Assembly (NCBI RefSeq): GCF_000590475.1 | Contig: NZ_CP007441.1 | Span: 227,581 to 291,580, forward strand | Origin: Stutzerimonas stutzeri | GTDB lineage: Bacteria > Pseudomonadota > Gammaproteobacteria > Pseudomonadales > Pseudomonadaceae | Direction: 5' to 3' | DNA length: 64,000 bases | Shown here: positions 1 through 7,591 of the stretch, piece by piece | Layout: the number at the start of each line of letters is the position of its first letter | How positions within the stretch are numbered: position 1 is the stretch's first letter | Position numbers and translations under genes: made by a program | Notes under the pieces: generated by a model | Told to the model about the DNA's origin: nothing | Seen by the model: only the letters and a program-made list of their open reading frames with translations | Database searches by the model: none

Positions 1-387
1 GGCCATGCCGATGATCAGGCCTTGCGGATTACGCAGTGCCAGTTTGTGCGTCATGCACCAGCCCGGCTCGCGGCCTGGGTACAGGTGCAGTTCAAGTTGA
101 TTCTGCAGGCGTAGTCCCAGGCTGAGCACACGCCGGTCCTGGTCGGTGTACTGCGCGCCGAAGCCGGTCGGAAACACCTGTTCGGCCGTCAGCCCAATCA
201 GCGCACCGGGATCGCTATGGCCGCAGCGCTCGGCCAGGGTACGGTTGGCCAGGCTGTAACGGGCCTCAGTGTCCTTGATGAAGAACACCACCTCCGGCAT
301 CGCATCGAACAACGGCGCAATCAGCTTCAGGCTGGCAAGCAGCGTGGGCAGATCCCGGGGTGGGTCGGTCGGAAGCAGGGTGAGCAT
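1..387 (-). CDS. PAS-domain AraC-type regulator (3' end cut off)
   Basis: This is the 5' part (129 codons) of a minus-strand gene that runs off the left edge of the window. The visible protein starts MLTLLPTDPP and contains a PAS_4-like sensor fold at about residues 20-129, with the segment FDAMPEVVFFIKDTEARYSL typical of that fold. In pseudomonads, proteins with this N-terminal PAS domain usually end in an AraC helix-turn-helix, but that part lies outside the window, so the AraC assignment is inference from family and context. It follows the hydroxyproline dehydrogenase genes on the same strand after a 69-bp gap, which suggests a local regulator of hydroxyproline use. No strong ribosome binding site is visible. 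The start was chosen as the first ATG before the PAS fold. Confidence 0.7.
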   Translation of the reverse strand, partial: MLTLLPTDPPRDLPTLLASLKLIAPLFDAMPEVVFFIKDTEARYSLANRTLAERCGHSDPGALIGLTAEQVFPTGFGAQYTDQDRRVLSLGLRLQNQLELHLYPGREPGWCMTHKLALRNPQGLIIGMA

Positions 388-456
388 CGGCGCGCTACGA
401 GCTGGGAAAATCCGAGGATACGGCCGGCGGCGAGTGAATGGTAGGCAGTGGCTGGC

Positions 457-1737
457 TCAGGACAGCGCTTCATGTCGCTCGGCCGTCGGTTCGGCGTCGG
501 GCAAGGCAATCAGCGTCCCGATGCGGGCCGGGCTGATCGGCTGGCGCGGTTTTGGCGGTTGCCAGCCGAACAGAACGTTGCTCGCCGCGCCGCAGATCCG
601 GCCCTGGCAGGCACCCATTCCGCAGCGGCTTTCGAGCTTGGCTTCGACCCAGCTGCTGTGGCCCACCATCGCCGAATAGGGCACATCCTCGCACCGGCAT
701 ATCAGGGTGTCGGGAGCCGCCAGGGTTCTCAGCTGTTCGCTGAGCTGGAAGGTACGCGCCAGCAGGTCGGCGAAATTCTGCCAGCGTTGACGCTCGGCGA
801 ATCGCGCCTTGCTTCGCTTGAGGTCGCCCACCGCGGCATAACCAGCAATGCGACCTTCGGCCAGCGCCAGTTCACTGCCGCCGAAGCCGGTGCATTCGCC
901 GGCTGCAAAGTGATCCGTCAGACTCGTCTGCTGGTAAGCATCGACCCGAAGCGCGCCCCCGCTGAGCGCACTGCCCAGCACCTGACCGAGTTCGGTGTTC
1001 GGAATGAGTCCGAAACCGCAGGCCAGGTGATCGCAGGCGATTTCCGAAACCTTACCGTTGTGGCTCAAACGCACCGCTTCCACGCGGTCGGTTCCAAGTG
1101 CTGCCAGCACATGGGTGCCGCTGCGATAACAGCGATCGCTTAGTTTTAATGCCTGCAGTGCTTTGCTCGGCCAGCTTGGCAGGCGTGCGGCGAAATGGAT
1201 TACGGCTTTTAGAGGCGCTTGTTCTGCAATGCACAGCAGGCGCGCGCCGGCGTTTTTTGCCGTCGCGGCGCAGGCTAAAAGAAGTGGACCGCTTCCTGCG
1301 ATGACCAGACGTTTGCCGGTCACCGGCATTCCGCCCTTGATAAGCGCCTGCAGCCCGCCGGCGCCGGTCACTCCGGGCAGTGTCCAGCCGGGAAACGGTA
1401 GCAATAGCTCGCGCGCGCCGGTACATAGAATCAGCTTGTCGTAACCGACCAGATGCCCTTGCTCAGCGTCTTCGAGCAGTAGACGCTTGCCGCCCGGCGC
1501 GGCGACTACTCGAGTGCCGTTATGGAGCTCGATGTTCGCCGCCTGTGCCAATGCCTGCCGGTGCTGGCGTGCCGTGGGCGGCACCTTGACGTGTGGCCCG
1601 TCGCGCCAGATCTGCCCACCCGCTGTTGGGTTATCGTCGAGCACGGCGATGCTTGCCCCGCTGGGTGCGGCGGCGAGCGCGGCAGCCATTCCGGCAGGGC
1701 CGGCGCCGACGATCAGGATGTCGTAGTGAGATTTCAT
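457..1737 (-). CDS. D-hydroxyproline dehydrogenase, FAD/NAD(P)-binding alpha-type subunit
   Basis: This 426-residue flavoprotein is the large oxidoreductase subunit of a three-gene dehydrogenase that oxidises cis-4-hydroxy-D-proline. The N-terminus has a dinucleotide-binding motif (GAGPAGMAAALA, about residues 11-22), and a second Rossmann glycine motif (GSGPLLLA) lies mid-protein. The C-terminus has a cysteine-rich stretch (CRCEDV followed by CGMGACQGRICG) resembling the BFD-like [2Fe-2S] domain of opine/proline dehydrogenase alpha subunits. The start ATG at 1737 overlaps the stop of the small ferredoxin-like gene by 4 bp (ATGA), so translation is probably coupled. An upstream in-frame start would add 27 low-complexity residues and was rejected. 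Its place with hydroxyproline epimerase supports the substrate. PAO1-type lhp gene names are not assigned because I am unsure which letter belongs to this subunit. Confidence 0.85.
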   Translation of the reverse strand: MKSHYDILIVGAGPAGMAAALAAAPSGASIAVLDDNPTAGGQIWRDGPHVKVPPTARQHRQALAQAANIELHNGTRVVAAPGGKRLLLEDAEQGHLVGYDKLILCTGARELLLPFPGWTLPGVTGAGGLQALIKGGMPVTGKRLVIAGSGPLLLACAATAKNAGARLLCIAEQAPLKAVIHFAARLPSWPSKALQALKLSDRCYRSGTHVLAALGTDRVEAVRLSHNGKVSEIACDHLACGFGLIPNTELGQVLGSALSGGALRVDAYQQTSLTDHFAAGECTGFGGSELALAEGRIAGYAAVGDLKRSKARFAERQRWQNFADLLARTFQLSEQLRTLAAPDTLICRCEDVPYSAMVGHSSWVEAKLESRCGMGACQGRICGAASNVLFGWQPPKPRQPISPARIGTLIALPDAEPTAERHEALS

Positions 1738-1970
1738 GGGCGGGTTTCCACGGTCATGCCGGTGACGCAGGGCGTCTGGCAAGCGAGGCGGCGCTGCCCG
1801 TTGATGGTGACGCGGCATTCCTGGCAGATACCCATGCCGCAGAGTGGCGCGCGCCGCTGGCCGGATACCGAGGTGCGGCTGCTGCCATCGCCGCCGAGAT
1901 ACAGCGCCGCGGCTACCGTCGTGCCGGGCGCAACCTGAAGCACACGGCCGTCCAGCGTGATTTCAATCAT
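1734..1970 (-). CDS. Small (2Fe-2S) gamma-type subunit of D-hydroxyproline dehydrogenase
   Basis: This 78-residue ferredoxin-like protein is the electron-carrying small subunit of the hydroxyproline dehydrogenase. It has a plant-type [2Fe-2S] pattern: CGMGICQEC around residues 44-52 with a further cysteine in RRLACQTP, as in the small subunits of sarcosine and opine oxidases. The first 40 residues (MIEITLDGR and following) form the beta-grasp entry. It overlaps the beta-subunit gene upstream by 8 bp and the alpha-subunit gene downstream by 4 bp, so the three subunits are tightly coupled. The family assignment is firm from the cysteine pattern. The precise substrate is inferred from the adjacent epimerase. 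Confidence 0.85.
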   Translation of the reverse strand: MIEITLDGRVLQVAPGTTVAAALYLGGDGSSRTSVSGQRRAPLCGMGICQECRVTINGQRRLACQTPCVTGMTVETRP

Positions 1971-3111
1971 GGCCTAGGTTTCCCATGGCGTAGGCGGGCG
2001 CCGACGACCCGCCTGATGAAGGAATGAAGCGTGCTGGGCTGTAGGGTTCGATGGCCATTGCCGACGGCCTTCCCAAAAGCTGTGCGGTCAGCAATTCGGC
2101 AGTGCCGGGTGCCGTGGTCACACCCAGCCCCTCATGGCCGACCGCCAACCACAGCCCTGACTGTTGCGGATGTTCGCCCACCAGCGGCAGGCCATCCGGA
2201 CTCGCAGCGCGAAAACCGGTCCAGCTGCGAATGGCGTTCATCCGGGCGAGCCCCGGCATATAGTCGACGGCGCGCTTGAGCATTCGCGCCAGCATCCAGC
2301 TGTCGATTTCCGGGTCGCGGGTGCCGAACTGCCGCGAGGAGCCGATGAACAATTGCCCGGTCGGGCGCGGCTGGATGTTGCAGGCCACCGATGGCCCCGC
2401 GCTATTGTGCGCACTGGTGACGTAGCCCAGCTCGACCAGGGTATGCGTAACCTTGCCGGGATAGCGATCAGTGATCACCAAGTGGCCTTTTTTCGGCTGG
2501 ATCGGCAGGTCAGGGCAAAGCTCGGTTGCGTGAATGCCGTTAGCCAGCACCACTGCCTGCGCACGCAGGCTGCTGCCGTCACTCAACTCGACCTGTTGAC
2601 CCTGGACGCATGTCACGCACGCCTGCCTCTGGACGATGTGCTTGCCGCCCTGGGCAATCAGCCAGCGCGCCGCGTTGGGTGCATAGATGATGCCGTCCCC
2701 ACTGACTTTCAGTGCGCCATGCAGCCCGCTGCGCAATTCCGGTTCCGCTGCTCTCAGTGCGGCGCCGCCGAGCAGTTCGCAGCTCATGCCCTGCTCGGAC
2801 AAGGTGGCCAGCTTGTGCTCGGCCACCGCCATCTCCGCCTCGTTGGCTGCGAGCCAGAGCGTCCCGTTGTTGCGATAGCCGCAGCTGTCGTCCATCAGAC
2901 GTCCCAATTCCCGCCAGCGTTGAATCGAATAGTCGCTCAGCGCCAGCTCGGCCGGGTTATCGTCCAGTGCCACCAGATGGCCCATCCCGGCTGCCGTAGC
3001 ACCTCCACGCTGGGCGTCGAGGAGCAGAACGTCGAGGCCATTGGCCGCCAGTTCGTTTGCACAGGCCGCACCAACGATGCCGGCGCCAATGATGATGACA
3101 TCGGCATTCAC
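1963..3111 (-). CDS. lhpB: D-hydroxyproline dehydrogenase beta-type subunit (DAO family)
   Basis: This 382-residue FAD-dependent oxidoreductase of the D-amino-acid-oxidase/GlyA fold is the catalytic subunit that oxidises cis-4-hydroxy-D-proline to the pyrroline carboxylate. The FAD-binding motif VIIIGAGIVGAACANELA lies at residues 4-21, and the C-terminal GHEGLGVTTAPGTAELL is the usual second FAD contact. The start is taken as GTG at 3111. It overlaps the stop codon of the epimerase gene by 4 bp (GTGA), and the alternative ATG would add 32 arginine-rich residues that do not fit the family. It lies between the epimerase and the ferredoxin-like subunit. The symbol follows the P. aeruginosa lhp scheme and is less certain than the function. 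Confidence 0.85.
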   Translation of the reverse strand: MNADVIIIGAGIVGAACANELAANGLDVLLLDAQRGGATAAGMGHLVALDDNPAELALSDYSIQRWRELGRLMDDSCGYRNNGTLWLAANEAEMAVAEHKLATLSEQGMSCELLGGAALRAAEPELRSGLHGALKVSGDGIIYAPNAARWLIAQGGKHIVQRQACVTCVQGQQVELSDGSSLRAQAVVLANGIHATELCPDLPIQPKKGHLVITDRYPGKVTHTLVELGYVTSAHNSAGPSVACNIQPRPTGQLFIGSSRQFGTRDPEIDSWMLARMLKRAVDYMPGLARMNAIRSWTGFRAASPDGLPLVGEHPQQSGLWLAVGHEGLGVTTAPGTAELLTAQLLGRPSAMAIEPYSPARFIPSSGGSSAPAYAMGNLGHD

Positions 3112-4106
3112 ACCCGAATGCCCCAGCCAAAGGGGTCGTCGTCTTCGATCAGCAGGGTTGCTTCGGCGCTCAGGTGAGCGCGCCCGCGAATGGTGGGCAC
3201 GATGCACGCTCCGTCCAGCTCGTAACTGGCGAGAAATTCACTGCCGATGACACTCGCCTGCCGCCAGATTTCGCCGGGTTGTAGTTTGCCGTCAGCTGCT
3301 AGACAGGCCAGCTTGGCGCTGGTGCCAGTGCCGCACGGCGAGCGGTCATAGGCCTTGCCGGGGCACAGGACGAAGTTGCGACTGTCGGCTTGCTGCGAAT
3401 CCGCTGCGTTCGCGTGGTCGGCGCTTGGCGATGAGACGCCCGGCTGGCTACCCGCCTCCTCAGGATCGGCAAACAGCTCGATATGGTCGATTTCGCCGCC
3501 GTCTTCACCATGTACGCCCTGCGCTTCGAGTGCCTGGCGCACCGCCCAGGTATAGGCAGTGAGCGCCTCGATATTGCCGCCTGCGATGCGCTGCCCATGC
3601 TCGGACACGAGAAAGAACCAGTTGCCGCCCCAGGCGATATCGCCGGTCACCGTGCCGAGACCTGGCACCTCGACGCTCACGGCCTTGCGGTAGCGATAGG
3701 CGGGCACGTTGCGCACGCTCACCGATCGGTCTTCATGAAGGGTCGCCTGCACCGTACCCACCGGCGTCTCGATGCGGTGAACCCCGGGCTGAATGCGCCC
3801 CAGGTGCGCCAGCGATACCACCAGGCCGATGGTGCCGTGACCACACATGCCCAGGTAGCCCGTGTTGTTGAAGAAGATCACGCCGGCACAGGCCGTCGGG
3901 TCTACCGGTTCGCAGAGCAGCGCACCCACCAGCACGTCGTTGCCGCGTGGTTCGAGCATGGTTGCAGCACGCCAGCGGTCATGCTGTTCGGCAAGCAGAC
4001 GGCGGCGTTCGGCCATGCTGCCGGTTCCAAGCTGAGGAAACCCATCGATAACCAGCCGGGTTGGTTCGCCACCGGTGTGACTGTCGAGAATCTGAATGCG
4101 CTTCAT
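3108..4106 (-). CDS. lhpA: 4-hydroxyproline 2-epimerase (proline racemase superfamily)
   Basis: This 332-residue enzyme interconverts trans-4-hydroxy-L-proline and cis-4-hydroxy-D-proline, the first step of bacterial hydroxyproline catabolism. Both catalytic cysteines of the family are present: Cys88 in MCGHGTIG and Cys258 in SPCGTGTSAK. The substrate-pocket motif DSHTGGEPTRLV is at the N-terminus. The true start is the ATG at 4106; an upstream extension of 58 residues has no family character. The enzyme is somewhat longer than I recall for pseudomonad relatives (about 310) because of a serine/alanine/aspartate-rich insert of about 20 residues just before the second catalytic cysteine. It is the first enzyme gene after the GntR regulator (52-bp gap) and overlaps the dehydrogenase gene downstream. 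Confidence 0.9.
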   Translation of the reverse strand: MKRIQILDSHTGGEPTRLVIDGFPQLGTGSMAERRRLLAEQHDRWRAATMLEPRGNDVLVGALLCEPVDPTACAGVIFFNNTGYLGMCGHGTIGLVVSLAHLGRIQPGVHRIETPVGTVQATLHEDRSVSVRNVPAYRYRKAVSVEVPGLGTVTGDIAWGGNWFFLVSEHGQRIAGGNIEALTAYTWAVRQALEAQGVHGEDGGEIDHIELFADPEEAGSQPGVSSPSADHANAADSQQADSRNFVLCPGKAYDRSPCGTGTSAKLACLAADGKLQPGEIWRQASVIGSEFLASYELDGACIVPTIRGRAHLSAEATLLIEDDDPFGWGIRV

Positions 4107-4158
4107 GGCCGCCCTGCCTGTACGGGGAATAAGTGGCAAGCATCCAACGGCTGCCTGC

Positions 4159-4905
4159 TTACGGCTTGAGTGTTTTCGCTTGAGCAGATGACGAAATCGG
4201 CATAGGCCAGGCGGGTATTTCGATACCGGCCCAGCGATGGCCGTGAGGCAGATGCTCGAACAGCGCCCGACACACACCAATGATGTGACGTTCGATCAGT
4301 TCCGCACACAGATCCACGTCGCCGCTGCGACAGGCGCGGAGGATTTCGCGATGTTCCAGATCAGCACCGTGTTTGCCTTCATGAATGCTCATCTGTACCC
4401 GCAGGTAGCGCTCGACCTTGTCATGGATGGAGCGGATCATCTGCATCATGAACGGCCGTTGCGCCGGTCCGTAGAGGCAGGCGTGAAAGGCCCAGTTCAG
4501 CTCGGCCCAGCGCGCCGCATTGTCTTCGTGCACGAATTCGGCACAGATCGACTCGGCCTCGGCAAAGGTGGCTTCGCTCATGTTGGGCACAGCGAGCCGG
4601 ATGATCTGAGTTTCCAGCAGCACCCGCACTTCGAATATTTGCGCCAGCTCCGGCTCGGTCAGTACCGTTACCACGGCACCCTTGTTGCGCTGGAATGACA
4701 CCAATCCTTCAGCTTCCAGGCGCTTGAGCGCTTCACGTACCGGTATTTTGCTGACATTGAACAGCCGCGCCACGTCATCCTGGCGCACTGGCTCTCCCTC
4801 GGCGAACTGACCGCTGATAATCGCCTCACGCAGATGCTTGGCAATCACTTCGGAAGCCGAGGGGACGATACCGAGGTTCGGTGCGTTGAAGGAGTTGAGC
4901 GGCAC
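4159..4905 (-). CDS. GntR family regulator (FCD domain), hydroxyproline locus
   Basis: This protein of about 248 residues has an N-terminal winged helix-turn-helix (ASEVIAKHLREAIISGQF, then KIPVREALKRLEAEGLV) and a C-terminal all-helical FCD ligand domain whose acidic and histidine residues normally bind a metal and a carboxylate. It is the first gene of the hydroxyproline block and probably regulates it. The start is uncertain. A GTG at 4905 gives the usual family length, but the ribosome binding site is poor. The longer frame back to 5136 adds arginine-rich residues without homology. A CGTATACG palindrome lies about 40 bp upstream of the chosen start and may be its own operator. Confidence 0.8.
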   Translation of the reverse strand: MPLNSFNAPNLGIVPSASEVIAKHLREAIISGQFAEGEPVRQDDVARLFNVSKIPVREALKRLEAEGLVSFQRNKGAVVTVLTEPELAQIFEVRVLLETQIIRLAVPNMSEATFAEAESICAEFVHEDNAARWAELNWAFHACLYGPAQRPFMMQMIRSIHDKVERYLRVQMSIHEGKHGADLEHREILRACRSGDVDLCAELIERHIIGVCRALFEHLPHGHRWAGIEIPAWPMPISSSAQAKTLKP

Positions 4906-4945
4906 AGCGATGACTCTAATGAACAGGGGATGGGCCAGAGAATAT

Positions 4946-4953
4946 CGTATACG
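4946..4953. promoter_or_regulatory. Candidate GntR operator (CGTATACG palindrome)
   Basis: A perfect 8-bp palindrome, CGTATACG, in an AT-rich patch (TATCGTATACGTAA) lies upstream of the GntR gene. FCD-type GntR proteins often bind short dyads with a GT...AC core. Assignment as an autoregulatory operator is inference from position and motif only. Confidence 0.35.
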
Positions 4954-5012
4954 TAAATCCGCTTCACCTTTTCCGACAAAGGGCCGAGCGCCGTCAGCAG
5001 CCTCGCCGAACC

Positions 5013-5957
5013 CTACTGTTCGCCTGCGCTGAAGCGCCGCTCCAGCGCGTTGATCCGTTGCCGCTCGGTACGGGCGAAGGCAAAGAAGGTCTGTGCCACG
5101 GGTGACAGGTATTTTCCACGCGGGTGCACCAGGCACCAGCTGCGCATCAGCGGCAGTTCTTCGACGGGTAACTCGCGAAGCGCGCCGATCTTTAGTTCGC
5201 GGAGTACCGCGTGCCTAGGCAGCAGCGCCAGGCCGAGTCCGGCCAGCACGGCTTCACGCTGTGCTTCCATCGAGCCGAGTTCCATGGTCTGGTCGAAATG
5301 CGCACGTTTCTGATCGCAGTAACGCTCCGTGGCGCGCCGGGTGCCGGAGCCGGGCTCGCGGATCAGCAAGGGCCAGGCGGTGAGGTCCTGCAGTGTCAGC
5401 GCCGCCCTGCTGCACAGTGGATGGTCCGCTGGCGCGACGGCAACGATGGCGTTGTCCAGGAAGGGCAGGAATTCCAGGTCCATGTCCGTCGGCACTTGGG
5501 AGATCAGTAGCAGGTCGTCGCGGTTGGCGTTCAACCGGTGGATTGCCTGAGCGTGATTGACCACCACGAGCTGCAGGCTGACTTCAGGGTGCAGCTGACG
5601 AAACGACGCGAACAGGTGGGGAGCGAAGTACATGGCGCTCGATTCCACCGCCAATTTCAGTCGGCCCTGCAACGAGCCTTGCAAGGTCGACAATTGCATG
5701 TCGAGGCTTTCCAGCCTGCCGAATATGTCTTCGCTGGTGCGTCTGAGCGCTTCGGCGGCTTCGGTCAAATACAGCTTTTTGCCGGAATACTCGAACAGCG
5801 GCTGGCCCAGCAGCTCCTCCAGCTGACGAATCTGCAGGCTGACAGCGGGCTGGGTCAGGGCCATCTGTTCAGCCGCACGGCTGTAGGAATGGTTGTCGCA
5901 GACCGCCCGGAACACGCGCAGCTGGCGCAATGTCATGCGCATCAATGACTTTCTCAT
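5013..5957 (-). CDS. pycR: LysR-type regulator of pyruvate carboxylase
   Basis: This 314-residue LysR-type regulator has an N-terminal helix-turn-helix (LRQLRVFRAVCDNHSYSRAA, then LTQPAVSLQIRQLEELLG) and a periplasmic-binding-protein-like effector domain from about residue 95. It is divergent from pycA with 208 bp between the starts. That gene order matches PycR beside pycAB in P. aeruginosa, so it probably controls anaplerotic carboxylation of pyruvate. An AGAGG ribosome binding site 4 bases before the ATG at 5957 supports this start over the internal methionines at positions 6 and 8. Its likely operator is the palindrome at 6022-6037. Confidence 0.85.
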   Translation of the reverse strand: MRKSLMRMTLRQLRVFRAVCDNHSYSRAAEQMALTQPAVSLQIRQLEELLGQPLFEYSGKKLYLTEAAEALRRTSEDIFGRLESLDMQLSTLQGSLQGRLKLAVESSAMYFAPHLFASFRQLHPEVSLQLVVVNHAQAIHRLNANRDDLLLISQVPTDMDLEFLPFLDNAIVAVAPADHPLCSRAALTLQDLTAWPLLIREPGSGTRRATERYCDQKRAHFDQTMELGSMEAQREAVLAGLGLALLPRHAVLRELKIGALRELPVEELPLMRSWCLVHPRGKYLSPVAQTFFAFARTERQRINALERRFSAGEQ

Positions 5958-6021
5958 GGGGCCTCTAGCGGGTCTCGTTTTGCGGATATCGGTCGCCGAT
6001 GACGCTATTCGACGGCGCTAT

Positions 6022-6037
6022 ATAAGTTAAAACTTAT
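6022..6037. promoter_or_regulatory. LysR-type operator between pycR and pycA
   Basis: ATAAGTTAAAACTTAT is a dyad with perfect 7-bp arms (ATAAGTT/AACTTAT) and contains the T-N11-A pattern bound by LysR-type proteins. It lies 65 bp from the pycR start and 128 bp from the pycA start, the usual position for autoregulation plus activation of the divergent gene. The binding protein is inferred, not shown. Confidence 0.6.
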
Positions 6038-6165
6038 GCTTAGCCAAACAATTATTCATTTTCGGTAATTGCTGCGTAAAGGGTAGGGTAAAAAACATCG
6101 CCTGAAGCGGCGTTATCACACGGTCCGACACGGGACTGCCTGCTCACTGATCCGAGGGACGAAGC

Positions 6166-7581
6166 GTGATCAAGAAGCTGCTGATCGCCAACCGCGGGGA
6201 AATTGCCGTCCGCATCGTGCGGGCTTGCGCAGAAATGGGCGTGCGCTCGGTGGCGGTATTTGCCGAGCCCGATCGCCATGCGCTGCACGTCAAACGTGCC
6301 GACGAGGCCTATTTCATTGGCGAAGATCCGCTGGCGGGTTACCTGAACCCGCGCAAGCTGGTGAATCTGGCTGTAGAGACCGGCTGCGATGCCTTGCACC
6401 CCGGTTATGGTTTCCTTTCCGAGAACGCCGAACTGGCGGAAATATGCGCCGAGCGCGGTATTCGCTTCGTGGGTCCCAGTGCCGAAGTGATTCGCCGCAT
6501 GGGCGACAAGACCGAAGCGCGGCGCAGCATGATCAAGGCGGGTGTGCCGGTCACCCCTGGCACCGAAGGCAACGTAGCGGATGTCGAAGAAGCGCTGGCC
6601 GCGGCTGATGGCATCGGCTATCCGGTGATGCTCAAGGCCACTTCGGGTGGCGGTGGTCGCGGTATCCGCCGCTGCAATTCGCGAGACGAACTGGCCCAGG
6701 CCTATCCGCGGGTCATCTCCGAGGCGACCAAGGCGTTCGGCTCGGCCGACGTGTTTCTTGAAAAATGCATCGTCGAGCCCAAGCACATCGAGGCGCAGAT
6801 CCTCGCCGACTCCTTGGGCAATACCGTGCACCTGTTCGAGCGCGACTGCTCGATCCAGCGGCGCAACCAGAAACTCATCGAGATCGCCCCCAGCCCGCAG
6901 CTGACCCCGGAACAGCGCGCCTACATCGGCGACCTGGCGGTGCGGGCGGCCAAGGCGGTGGGCTACGAGAACGCCGGTACCGTGGAGTTTCTGCTCGCCG
7001 ATGGCGAGGTGTACTTCATGGAGATGAACACTCGGGTGCAGGTGGAGCACACCATCACCGAGGAAATCACCGGCATCGACATCGTCCGCGAGCAGATCCG
7101 CATCGCCTCCGGCCTGCCGCTCTCGGTCAAGCAGGAGGACATCCAATATCGCGGCTTCGCCCTGCAGTTCCGCATCAACGCCGAGGACCCGCGCAACAAT
7201 TTCCTGCCCTGTTTCGGCAAGATCACCCGCTATTACGCGCCGGGCGGCCCGGGCGTGCGCACCGATACGGCGATTTACACCGGTTACACCATCCCGCCGT
7301 ACTACGACTCAATGTGCTTGAAGCTGATCGTCTGGGCGTTGACCTGGGAAGAGGCATTGGCGCGGGGTTCGCGCGCGCTGGACGACATGCGTGTGCAGGG
7401 TGTGAAAACCACCGCCTTCTACTACCAGAAGATTCTTGAAAACCCGGATTTTCGCAGCGGGCAGTTCAACACCAGCTTCGTCGACAACCATCCGGAATTG
7501 ATGACTTACTCGATCAAGCGCAAGCCGAGCGAACTGGCCCTGGCCATCGCCGCCGCCATCGCCGCCCACGCAGGCCTGTGA
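6166..7581 (+). CDS. pycA: Pyruvate carboxylase subunit A (biotin carboxylase)
   Basis: This 471-residue biotin carboxylase subunit of the two-part pyruvate carboxylase uses ATP and bicarbonate to carboxylate biotin on the partner subunit. The protein begins IKKLLIANRGEIAVRIVRAC, the standard biotin carboxylase N-terminus. It has the glycine-rich ATP-grasp loop KATSGGGGRGIRR near residue 160 and the active-site strand MEMNTRVQVEHTITEE near residue 285. The length equals that of stand-alone biotin carboxylases. The start is GTG at 6166 after a GAGGGA ribosome binding site. pycB follows 10 bp downstream. Acetyl-CoA carboxylase AccC is the alternative, but the partner gene and divergent LysR gene favour PycA. 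Confidence 0.92.
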   Translation: MIKKLLIANRGEIAVRIVRACAEMGVRSVAVFAEPDRHALHVKRADEAYFIGEDPLAGYLNPRKLVNLAVETGCDALHPGYGFLSENAELAEICAERGIRFVGPSAEVIRRMGDKTEARRSMIKAGVPVTPGTEGNVADVEEALAAADGIGYPVMLKATSGGGGRGIRRCNSRDELAQAYPRVISEATKAFGSADVFLEKCIVEPKHIEAQILADSLGNTVHLFERDCSIQRRNQKLIEIAPSPQLTPEQRAYIGDLAVRAAKAVGYENAGTVEFLLADGEVYFMEMNTRVQVEHTITEEITGIDIVREQIRIASGLPLSVKQEDIQYRGFALQFRINAEDPRNNFLPCFGKITRYYAPGGPGVRTDTAIYTGYTIPPYYDSMCLKLIVWALTWEEALARGSRALDDMRVQGVKTTAFYYQKILENPDFRSGQFNTSFVDNHPELMTYSIKRKPSELALAIAAAIAAHAGL

Positions 7582-7591
7582 GGAACGAACC

